From CAZZHG01 sp964653655 (GTDB lineage: Bacteria; Bdellovibrionota; FAC87; UBA2466), in NCBI GenBank assembly GCA_964653655.1, contig CAZZHG010000092.1, forward strand, positions 1-19,073: 19,073 nucleotides of DNA, written 5' to 3'. Positions 6,480-14,079 of the stretch are shown here, in pieces. A program made the position numbers and the translations under genes. The notes beneath the pieces were generated by a model. It searched no databases. It was not told the origin of the DNA and saw nothing but the letters and a program-made list of their open reading frames with translations. Position 1 is the stretch's first letter; every line of letters starts with the position of its first letter.

Positions 6480-7943
6480 ATGCCTGAAATGAAGCCGCCC
6501 CGGGTGCGAATCGCCCCGAGTCCCACGGGAGACCCCCACATCGGGACCGCGTACATCGCGCTTTTCAATTACGTCTTCGCCAAACAAAACGGCGGGAAAT
6601 TTCTTGTGCGCATCGAGGACACGGATCAAACGCGCTATCGCAAGGAAAGCGAAGCGATGATCCTCGATGCGATCAAGTGGTTCGGCATCCAGTGGGACGA
6701 GGGCCCGGATATCGGCGGCCCCCATGCGCCGTACAAGCAAAGCCAGCGTCTGCATCTCTATAAGGAGCACGCGGAGATTTTGGTGAAGAGCGGTCACGCT
6801 TACCGCTGCTTCTGCACGACCGAGCGGCTTGCGAAGCTGCGCGAGCAGCAATCGGCCGCGAAGCTTCCGCCCGGCTACGACCGTCATTGCCGCGCGCTCA
6901 AGCCCGAGGAAGCCGACAGAAAAATTAAGGAGGGGCTCTCCTCCGTCGTTCGTTTCAAGGTTCCGCTTCAGGGGACGACGGTGTTCCGGGACGTTCCGCG
7001 CGGTGAGGTGAATTTCGAAAACACGAAGCTCGACGATTTGGTGCTTCTGAAGGCCGACGGTTTTCCGACGTATCACCTGGCGAGTGTCGTGGACGACAAG
7101 CTCATGGAAATCACCCACGTCATCCGCGGCGAGGAGTGGGTTTCCTCGACTCCGAAGCACGTTCTGCTCTACGCCGCCTTCGGCTGGGAGCCGCCCATGT
7201 TCATTCACCTGAACCTGCTTCGCAACCCCGATAAATCCAAGATTTCCAAGCGCAAGAATCCGACGAGCATTCTGTATTACCGCAGGAAGGGCATCCTTCC
7301 CGAGGCGCTCCGCAATTTTCTCGCCCTCATGGGGTGGAACCCGGGCGACGATCGGGAAATTTTCTCGACCGAAGAGATGATGAAGCTCTTCTCCTGGGAG
7401 CGCTTCAATCTCGGCGGCCCGGTGTTCGACATCAACAAGCTTGTTTGGATGAACGGCCAGTACCTGAAAAACAAGCCGGACGTGGAATGGCTGAAGGCTT
7501 TGAAGACCGACTTCGTCTCCGACGACTATCTTCTGAAGATAATCCCGCTCGTGAAGGAAAAAGTCGGCGCGCTCGAGGATTTCTTTCCGGCGGCGGCCGT
7601 TTTCCTCGGCGGGGATCTCAATTTCGAAGGGGCGCCGCTCGTTCCCAAGGGGCGGACCGCGAAGGAGACCGCCGGCTGGATCAGCGACGTTCTCGATCAG
7701 CTGGAGCTCATCGACGAGTGGTCGGTGGAGGGCATCAAGGGCGTCATGGAAAAGTACCTGAACGAGCATCAGCTCAAGACGAAGGAACTTTACATGGCGC
7801 TTCGGGTGGCCGTCTCGGGCGGGCCCGTTTCGCCGCCGCTCTTTGAAACCTATCAGGTGCTCGGTAAGGAAATGTCGCGCCGGCGCATGCGCCTTGCCAT
7901 CGAGCATCTGAAGAAGATGAAAGACGCCCCCGCGGCCCAATGA
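6480..7943 (+). CDS. gltX: Glutamyl-tRNA synthetase
   Basis: This 487-residue class I synthetase charges tRNA-Glu with glutamate. RIAPSPTGDPHIGT contains the HIGH-type motif at 20-23, and KISKRK (254-259) is the KMSKS loop in its glutamyl form. Four residues match the zinc site of the E. coli enzyme with the same spacing: C110, C112, Y133 and C137. The C-terminal anticodon-binding half (from about 330) is present and of normal length. The ATG at 6480 has only a weak ribosome-binding site. The last four bases overlap the start of the following membrane protein. Whether it also charges tRNA-Gln cannot be told from the window. Confidence 0.96.
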   Translation: MPEMKPPRVRIAPSPTGDPHIGTAYIALFNYVFAKQNGGKFLVRIEDTDQTRYRKESEAMILDAIKWFGIQWDEGPDIGGPHAPYKQSQRLHLYKEHAEILVKSGHAYRCFCTTERLAKLREQQSAAKLPPGYDRHCRALKPEEADRKIKEGLSSVVRFKVPLQGTTVFRDVPRGEVNFENTKLDDLVLLKADGFPTYHLASVVDDKLMEITHVIRGEEWVSSTPKHVLLYAAFGWEPPMFIHLNLLRNPDKSKISKRKNPTSILYYRRKGILPEALRNFLALMGWNPGDDREIFSTEEMMKLFSWERFNLGGPVFDINKLVWMNGQYLKNKPDVEWLKALKTDFVSDDYLLKIIPLVKEKVGALEDFFPAAAVFLGGDLNFEGAPLVPKGRTAKETAGWISDVLDQLELIDEWSVEGIKGVMEKYLNEHQLKTKELYMALRVAVSGGPVSPPLFETYQVLGKEMSRRRMRLAIEHLKKMKDAPAAQ

Positions 7944-9403
7944 GCTTTCCGCTGCTCCCCTTCGTAACTTCTTTCGGGGCGCTGCTCTTCGAATTTTCCC
8001 TCGCCCAATATCTGGCGATGGCGCTCGGCAATTCCGCGTTCGGTTATGCCTTTGTCGTCGGCAGTTTTCTGCTCGCGATGGGAGCGGGCTCCTGGCTGGG
8101 CGACAAGGATCGGGGCGATGCGCTGGTGCGGCTCGCGATGGTCGAGATCGCCCTCGTCCTGCTTTGTCTGTCGGCGCTTCCGTTTCTCGCCTGGTTCACC
8201 GGCTTTTCGAAGGGCTGGGCGCTCGGAGCGGACGGGTGCCGGGCACTGATTTGCGAAGCTCCCGGGCTAGCGCTTTCCGCGGTCACGTTTGTTTTTCTGC
8301 TTCTCACGGGCGTACTCGTGGGCGCGGAAATCCCTCTTTTTCTGAAAGCCTTTCCCTGGCGCCTAGGCCAGGTGCTTGCCGCCGACTATGTCGGAGCGTT
8401 TGCGGCGGGGCTCGTGTTTCCGTTTCTTGCTTTGCCCGAGCTTGGGCTCGCCGGAAGCCTCGCGCTCGCCGGCCTTTGCCACGGGCTATCGGCGCTATTT
8501 CTGTTGAAACGACTGAAACGCCCGGTCTTTGCCGCGGTTGGCGCTCTCGGCGTGGTGGCGGCATTGGCCATGCTTGTTCAGTCGGAAAAAGTGGAGCGGA
8601 CGCTCATCGGTTGGATAACCGCCCGAGTGGACGCCACTCGCAGTGAGGTGCTCACCTTTTTCCGTACTCGAAAACAGACGGTGCTTTACGTCGAGGACAC
8701 GCTCACCGACGGCTCCAAGGACAAAAGATTTTATCTAGACGGATTTCTGCAGTTTTCCTCGGCCTGGAACCAAGACGCTTATCACAAGGCCATGGTGCTT
8801 CCGGCGCGAAACGCCCTCGACAAGAAAGCCGCCCGAGTCCTAATTCTCGGCGGCGGGGACGGTCTTGCGGCTGAAGCCCTGCTCTCGGAATTCCCCCAGG
8901 ACCACGTGAAAATCGTCGATTTCGACGAGGGTTTGCTCGGGCGCGTGATAACCGATCCGGTTTTGCGATCGCTTGCGCCGAAAACCTGGGACTCTCCGAA
9001 CGTGGAAACCCTCGTGGCGGATGCCTTCTGGTTCGTCCGCCGGGACAAGTCGGAGTGGGATCTCATTCTCGTGGATTTTCCTCACGGTGTCGGCGATGCC
9101 GCCGCGGCGAAGGTGGAAAGCTGGGAATTCTTCCGCGATTTGCGGGCCCGGCTGGTGCCCGGGGGCGCCGTCGTGCTTCAGCATGAGAGCTTCGGCTCCA
9201 GGGCGCTGACCTGCGTGGTTGCGACTTTGCAAAACGCGGGCTTTCTCGCTCAAGCGGTTCCGGTTTCCGAGGATCTGGTCGCGGAAGCGATGATCACCGG
9301 CCGTTCCTTCGACGGCGTTCCCGTCGTTCCGGAGGGCCAGACCGCCCTCAACTATCGTTGTCAGGGCGATGCGCGCCGCTTCGCCATTTGGCTAGGCGCT
9401 TAG
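7940..9403 (+). CDS. Membrane-embedded spermidine-synthase-like protein (paralogue 1)
   Basis: This 487-residue protein has an N-terminal half of about six or seven hydrophobic segments (residues 1 to about 215) and a C-terminal soluble domain with the spermidine-synthase fold. Membrane landmarks are GAEIPL and VLAADYVGAF, shared with the protein at 10458-12002. The soluble domain has FYLDGFLQFSS (about 270-280), the nucleotide motif GGGDG (304-308) and a VDFPHG segment at D379. Canonical enzymes transfer aminopropyl from decarboxylated AdoMet to putrescine. Here the expected acidic residues after the LDG motif are Asn-Gln, the YHE glutamate is Lys, and the second Asp of the DxxD-type motif is His, so ordinary activity is doubtful. 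The ATGA overlap with gltX indicates coupled translation. The 3' end overlaps the convergent gene by 12 nt. Confidence 0.88.
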   Translation: MSFPLLPFVTSFGALLFEFSLAQYLAMALGNSAFGYAFVVGSFLLAMGAGSWLGDKDRGDALVRLAMVEIALVLLCLSALPFLAWFTGFSKGWALGADGCRALICEAPGLALSAVTFVFLLLTGVLVGAEIPLFLKAFPWRLGQVLAADYVGAFAAGLVFPFLALPELGLAGSLALAGLCHGLSALFLLKRLKRPVFAAVGALGVVAALAMLVQSEKVERTLIGWITARVDATRSEVLTFFRTRKQTVLYVEDTLTDGSKDKRFYLDGFLQFSSAWNQDAYHKAMVLPARNALDKKAARVLILGGGDGLAAEALLSEFPQDHVKIVDFDEGLLGRVITDPVLRSLAPKTWDSPNVETLVADAFWFVRRDKSEWDLILVDFPHGVGDAAAAKVESWEFFRDLRARLVPGGAVVLQHESFGSRALTCVVATLQNAGFLAQAVPVSEDLVAEAMITGRSFDGVPVVPEGQTALNYRCQGDARRFAIWLGA

Positions 9404-10468
9404 GGCCTTTCCCCGCATCCTGTCCCAGGTGCGTACGATCGCTCGGCAAACCATCTCGGTCGCCGGCATGTAGATAATCGCGACGAACGCGACGGCCTCG
9501 TTGTGATAAGCCGTGGGCCGCGCGAATTCGTTGCCGAGAAGAGCTATCGCGTAGGCGAGTGGATAATGTACGAGATAGGCGAGCCAGAACTTTCTCGAGA
9601 TGAGAAGGGTACTCACCCAGCGGGCGAAGGCGTTTTGTTTGAGCCGGTTCTGAACGCGGTCGTCGAAGGAAGCCCGCATCAAGAAGACGGCCCAGACCAG
9701 ATGGCTCCAGAAAACCAGCGGAGCTCGTCGGTAAACGTAGCAGGAGAATTCGTTTCCCATGGGCGTGCGGAAGTACTCACCCCACTGGGGGATGGAGGCG
9801 GCGAGCAAAACCAACCAGACGGCCGCCTCCCTCCAGTGAAGCCGGCACTTTTCGGAAGGAGCGCTGATGTGGCGGGCCTTCATTTCGGAGCCGACCGCGT
9901 ACCCAAGCCATACGAGACCGATCCAGGGGAGAATCGCCCACTCCGCCATGTCGGAGCCGCAGTCGCCAATGATTGCCTGACGAAGCCAGAGTGGCAGCGC
10001 CTGCAACCACTCGAAGTTCCAGAAGGGAATCCAGAGAAGCACGAAACCGATTAGCCCCGCGGCACGCACCCAGTTCCGGCCGAGCGTTTCGAGGCCGTGA
10101 AGAATGAGCAGTCCGACGAGAATGAGCGGGTAGATGTCCCAGGGAAGGACGATGACGCTTTCCCATTCGATGAACATCGTAAAAAGAACCCACGCGGCCA
10201 ATAGATAGACTAAGAATTCCTTCTTTCGCTTCGTATCCCGCCCGCTGAGGGCCGTGAGGGCCATCGTCATGAACAGAATCGTAAAGCCGCTGAAAGCAAG
10301 CGAACGTGCCTGGAACTCGAAGAGCTGAATGATGAACGAGTGAGGAGTCGTCGGAATGTCGACGGAGTAGAAGTAAACCCACGACACGTGATGGGTGCCG
10401 ATGGCGAGAAAGCTGATTAATCGGATCAGGTCTAGGCCGAGGGCCCGTTCCCTCGGCTCAGTATTCAA
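9392..10468 (-). CDS. Acyltransferase-3-like integral membrane protein
   Basis: This 358-residue protein is hydrophobic almost throughout, with about nine or ten predicted membrane segments. Its first helix, GLDLIRLISFLAIGTHHVSW, has the D13, R16 and H26 pattern of the acyltransferase-3 (OafA/YrhL-type) family, which moves acyl groups onto cell-surface sugars and lipids. The match outside this helix is weak, so the acyl donor and acceptor are unknown. It is last in a five-gene operon, starting 11 nt inside the end of the spermidine-synthase-like gene, and its end overlaps the convergent gene 7940-9403 by 12 nt, leaving no room for a terminator between them. Confidence 0.85.
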   Translation of the reverse strand: MNTEPRERALGLDLIRLISFLAIGTHHVSWVYFYSVDIPTTPHSFIIQLFEFQARSLAFSGFTILFMTMALTALSGRDTKRKKEFLVYLLAAWVLFTMFIEWESVIVLPWDIYPLILVGLLILHGLETLGRNWVRAAGLIGFVLLWIPFWNFEWLQALPLWLRQAIIGDCGSDMAEWAILPWIGLVWLGYAVGSEMKARHISAPSEKCRLHWREAAVWLVLLAASIPQWGEYFRTPMGNEFSCYVYRRAPLVFWSHLVWAVFLMRASFDDRVQNRLKQNAFARWVSTLLISRKFWLAYLVHYPLAYAIALLGNEFARPTAYHNEAVAFVAIIYMPATEMVCRAIVRTWDRMRGKALSA

Positions 10469-12002
10469 GCAGCACCGGTCTCAGCAGGCTGTGCTCGGGA
10501 AGCGAGGTCGGGCAGGAGTCACCGAAGCGATCCCACGGATCCGTCCGAAGGGCCACGAGCATTTTGCCCGTCTTCAGATACTTTCCCGGAAGCTTTGCCG
10601 ACGATTCCGGCCACTGCAGTTTCTCGGAAGACGCGAGCGTGTAGAAGTCCTGGTCGGTGCCTAGAAGCGTTTCCGGCGTGAAGCGCGCCTTGCGAAGGGA
10701 ATGCTCTATCGTGCAGACGAAATGATCCCGCCCGAAAGTCTGACCGCCCTGGGAGCTGGTCTGTAAGGCGAGCACTCCCTTCGGAGATAGCCAGGGATGA
10801 AGCCGGGACAAAAACCCTGGCGTGAAAAAACGGGCTATGGCCGGGGTCGAGGCTACCGGCAGGTCGAAGACGATGACGTCGAAGGGGCCTTCCGGCTTTC
10901 CGTGAAGAAGCCGGGTGTAGGCATCGCCGAATCGGGTTTCCACACCTGGCGCCGCGAATATGTCGCCCCCTTCGCTTTTCCAAAAGTCGATGGACTGGGC
11001 GAGCTCCGGCATTCGCGGATCGAGCTCGAAAATCTTTATTTCGCCGGTTCCGTAGAACTTTCGGAAACGATCGGCGGCAAAGCCGTCCCCGCCGCCGATG
11101 ATGAGCACCTTCTCGGGGTTTTTGCCGCTCGCCTGGTGAAAGGCCTCCGACGCCGGGATGACGAGCGACTCATGGTACGGCTGGAGGTAACGCCCGGTCG
11201 TCCATTGCACCTGACCGTTCAAGAGCAACAGATTTTGGGGGGCTCCGTCGGGGCCTTGCGGAATCGTCAAAAGGGAAATGTGGTTGTAGCCGGTCCATTC
11301 GGAGTGGACGTAGTCGGCGCTTAGAGCCTTCGATGTCCAGGACTCCTCTAGCCATTGCTCGATTCTTGTGGCGCCCGCGAAACCCGCGAGCGAAACGATG
11401 GAAAAGAAAACCACGCCGGCGGCGACCGCTTTGGCTCCCTTGGTGTCGGCCCAATTTCTTTGCCCCGCCCAAAGGCAATAGGCGGCTACCACCTCCAGCA
11501 GCGCCGAGAAGGCCGCGGTCGCGATAAGGCCTAGCTTCGGTAGCAGCCAGAACCCGAAGAGTAAGCTCGCGATGAGAGCGCCGACGTAGTCCGCCGCGAG
11601 TACTTGGTGCACGCGGGCGTCGGAGCTGCCTTCCTTTTCGCGGACGATGGCGAGAATCAAGGGAATCTCGGTTCCGACGAGAGTGCCCGATACCAGGAGC
11701 GAAATCCAAAATGCCAGGTTCGTCACCCAGCCCATCACGAAGAAGGTCCAGACCAGAAACGGAACGGTCAGATGCAGCACGGTGAGAGCAAGCTCCGTCG
11801 CCATGAGGCGCTGGACGGGACGTTTGACATCGGATCGGACGGCGAAGGCTCCGACTCCCATCGCGAACATGTAGGCGCCCGTCGTGAGCGAGAAAACTTT
11901 AACGGAATCGCCGAAGAGGTAGGAACCGAGCGCCCCCAGAAAAACTTCGTAAAGGATGCCGCCGCTCGCGGCGAAAAAAGTAGCGGGTACGAGCCATCCC
12001 AT
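10458..12002 (-). CDS. Membrane-embedded spermidine-synthase-like protein (paralogue 2)
   Basis: This 514-residue paralogue of the 7940-9403 product has the same plan: membrane segments to about residue 212 with GTEIPL (110-115) and VLAADYVGAL (134-143), then a spermidine-synthase-fold domain. LLLNGQVQW (258-266), PYHESLVIPA, GGGDG (303-307) and ELD (326-328) are recognisable. As in the paralogue, key acidic positions are missing. The RDE-type acidic residues before YHE are replaced by GRYLQ, and the usual DLPDP motif is DLPVA at D380. It may bind a nucleotide or AdoMet-like cofactor but act on another substrate, or be non-catalytic. Its start shares one base with the preceding stop (TGATG), and its end overlaps the acyltransferase start. 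Confidence 0.9.
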   Translation of the reverse strand: MGWLVPATFFAASGGILYEVFLGALGSYLFGDSVKVFSLTTGAYMFAMGVGAFAVRSDVKRPVQRLMATELALTVLHLTVPFLVWTFFVMGWVTNLAFWISLLVSGTLVGTEIPLILAIVREKEGSSDARVHQVLAADYVGALIASLLFGFWLLPKLGLIATAAFSALLEVVAAYCLWAGQRNWADTKGAKAVAAGVVFFSIVSLAGFAGATRIEQWLEESWTSKALSADYVHSEWTGYNHISLLTIPQGPDGAPQNLLLLNGQVQWTTGRYLQPYHESLVIPASEAFHQASGKNPEKVLIIGGGDGFAADRFRKFYGTGEIKIFELDPRMPELAQSIDFWKSEGGDIFAAPGVETRFGDAYTRLLHGKPEGPFDVIVFDLPVASTPAIARFFTPGFLSRLHPWLSPKGVLALQTSSQGGQTFGRDHFVCTIEHSLRKARFTPETLLGTDQDFYTLASSEKLQWPESSAKLPGKYLKTGKMLVALRTDPWDRFGDSCPTSLPEHSLLRPVLLEY

Positions 12003-13117
12003 CAGCTTGCTCCTTCCAATAGCAGATAGCGTGCGAGAACCGGATCCTCTTCCATTTTCTCCGGCTTCACCATGCCCGCGCCCACCCGGACCTCACAGTG
12101 AGCCGAACGGAACTGAATCGAATAGACGGAAGCGGTCGCGGAAGTTTCCACGGTTTTCATGAAGGCGCGGCCCTTCGCCATCGTCGTGACGGAGCAGTCC
12201 CAGCGGCTCCACTTGCCGTCGGTGGTGTCGCTCGGATCTTGGGCAATCAGGGCGCTATCGAGCGGTTGATAGATCATAAGATGGCGGTAGGCCCTCATTT
12301 CGCCGGGTTTCTCCAAGGGGCAATCTCCGGCGAAGAACGTCAGGTCGGATTCCAGATAGTGGATCTTGTCGCTCTTGAAGCGCTCGCAAAGCTCGGGCGT
12401 GACGGCGCCACCGTAGTAAAGCCCGTCGTCCGCGCCGCTTATCTGCTGCCAGCGAAGGGCGAAGCGTACCGGCGATAGGGCGGGGTTTTCGATGTAGCGC
12501 CCTCCATCGCTAATCCAGGCTTCGGAGGTACCCAGAAAAATCCGGCCTCCGGGGCCGCGAAAGGCCTCGACACCGAGGCTCGTGGAATCCACCTCGATCC
12601 GGTTGAACAGGCCGAGGGCGGTGGCGTGAATCTGATTGTAAAAGAGAAAAGTTCTCGGGCGCGTGTAGCTGAACCCGACGACGAAGGTCAAAACCCCGGT
12701 CAGCATCGCGGCGAACCAGAATCGGCGAGTCCCGCGAAGGGCGACGGAGAGAGAGAAGCTGCCCAACCAAGCGCAAATCCATTCGATGGGAAGAAACGGT
12801 CCGAGGGCGAGTAACGCCGTTCCGGCGAGAAAGCCGGGACCGGCGTGGCGAAGAAGAACCGGCTGGTTCGGCACGGGGTTGCTTCTGCGAAACAGAAATC
12901 CCGCGCCCGCTCCCGCGATTACGCCGGCCACGAGAGGGGCCTCCGCCGCATAGGCGAAGCCCGCTCCGAAAGTGGCCCCGATGAGCAGCGTGCGCGCCAT
13001 TTCCCACTTGAGCCCGGCGGCGGCAAGGGCCGCGACGGCGTAGGCGAAAAGAGTGCTTTCAATCGACGAAACGAAGACAAGGGGGCAAGCGGAGGCGGCC
13101 CACAGAAACGCGGGCAT
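12002..13117 (-). CDS. Membrane protein of unknown function with extracytoplasmic C-terminal domain
   Basis: I do not recognise a family. The 371-residue protein has about five hydrophobic segments in residues 1-150, including an Ala/Gly-rich stretch (VAGVIAGAGAGFLF) and the last helix before SYTRPRT. A soluble domain of about 215 residues follows, with three Cys, GGRIFLGTSEAWISDGG and YLESDLTFFAGDCPL. Both ends are joined to neighbours by one-base TGATG overlaps, so it is made in fixed proportion with a pseudopilin and a spermidine-synthase-like protein. The position suggests a partner or assembly factor in the same envelope process; that is inference. Confidence 0.85.
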   Translation of the reverse strand: MPAFLWAASACPLVFVSSIESTLFAYAVAALAAAGLKWEMARTLLIGATFGAGFAYAAEAPLVAGVIAGAGAGFLFRRSNPVPNQPVLLRHAGPGFLAGTALLALGPFLPIEWICAWLGSFSLSVALRGTRRFWFAAMLTGVLTFVVGFSYTRPRTFLFYNQIHATALGLFNRIEVDSTSLGVEAFRGPGGRIFLGTSEAWISDGGRYIENPALSPVRFALRWQQISGADDGLYYGGAVTPELCERFKSDKIHYLESDLTFFAGDCPLEKPGEMRAYRHLMIYQPLDSALIAQDPSDTTDGKWSRWDCSVTTMAKGRAFMKTVETSATASVYSIQFRSAHCEVRVGAGMVKPEKMEEDPVLARYLLLEGAS

Positions 13118-14079
13118 CAGTCATTGACTCCGCGGCCGCAATCTATGAGGTGAGCGTTCGTTTGATTTTCCAGGCGGCCATAGAATTCGGTTGTAGTGGC
13201 GATGTCGGCGGCGACCGTCAGCCGATCCTGTGCCGCCTGTCCGGTATTTACCCGATCACTCGTCGTGAAAGACGCATAGAAAAGCTGCGTCGGGGCTTGA
13301 GTGGGATTGTTGGTGCAGATCGTGGCCGGGTTGGGCGGCGGGTTGCAGTTGCCGGCGGACGAGCCGGGTCCGCACCAAAACGGCGAAATGTAGGAGTTGC
13401 TCGAGAAGTTATCGGCCGAATCGCAGAGCGCGGTCACCGTGAGAGGTATTCTCGAAAAGTCGAAACCCATGGGGCGAAGGCGAATGCCGGTGAAGCTCGC
13501 GCCAGTCTGGCCGAAATTTCCGTAGCACCTTCCGCCCACGTCGACGCCGTTTCGCCGGTAGTTGATGGTAAGCCCCGGGGTTCCGACCCGGCATCGGTTG
13601 GGGACGTTCATGTTTCCCCCGAAAGGGCTCGCCACGTTGACGTTGGCGGTCGTGATGGGCGGGCAGCACATGAACGTAACTTGGGTCAAAACGTTGTTCG
13701 GCGAGTTCTGCGGATTGAACTGATTGACGTTGGCGACCGCGTTTCCGGGTGGGCAAGGCCGCAAGTCGGCGGCTATCGTAAACGCACCGATTCGGTTCGC
13801 GGAACCGGGGGCGTCCACGGGATAGGCCGTCGTTCCGTCGATGGCGGTTCCGGGGCCGGTCGTCGCAATCGTTCGTCCCCTGGAGAAAACCTTTCGCAGT
13901 TCCCTCAGCACCGAAACTTTGGCCTTCTCCAGCTCGAAGGAATCCTGTGTCTGACCCGTGAACTTAATCGCGGTGTAAAGCTGGCGGGCCGCATACAGTC
14001 CGATGATGCCGGCGATGCCCATGGCGACGAGAAGCTCCGTGAGCGTGAAACCGAAATGTCTTTTTCGCGATCGCTTCAT
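13117..14079 (-). CDS. Cys-rich type IV pilin-like protein (pseudopilin, PilW/GspJ type)
   Basis: This 320-residue protein starts with a short basic leader and a class III prepilin signal, HFGFTLTELLVAMGIAGIIG. Prepilin peptidase would cut between G10 and F11, and Glu sits at mature position 5 (E15). A helix and a large beta-rich domain follow, similar in plan to PilW or GspJ minor pilins. The globular part has ten Cys, including a CC pair (TFMCCPP), and many Asn/Pro-rich loops, which implies periplasmic disulfides. The ATG at 14079 overlaps the upstream pseudopilin's stop by 4 nt, and the stop shares one base with the next gene's start. It probably forms part of a pilus tip or initiation complex. 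Confidence 0.9.
   Translation of the reverse strand: MKRSRKRHFGFTLTELLVAMGIAGIIGLYAARQLYTAIKFTGQTQDSFELEKAKVSVLRELRKVFSRGRTIATTGPGTAIDGTTAYPVDAPGSANRIGAFTIAADLRPCPPGNAVANVNQFNPQNSPNNVLTQVTFMCCPPITTANVNVASPFGGNMNVPNRCRVGTPGLTINYRRNGVDVGGRCYGNFGQTGASFTGIRLRPMGFDFSRIPLTVTALCDSADNFSSNSYISPFWCGPGSSAGNCNPPPNPATICTNNPTQAPTQLFYASFTTSDRVNTGQAAQDRLTVAADIATTTEFYGRLENQTNAHLIDCGRGVND

Noticed and set aside
6456..7940. A 494-codon open frame on the minus strand, almost exactly antisense to gltX
   Set aside because: The plus strand encodes a complete glutamyl-tRNA synthetase with all motifs. The antisense product shows no family pattern and is the expected shadow of GC-biased codons.
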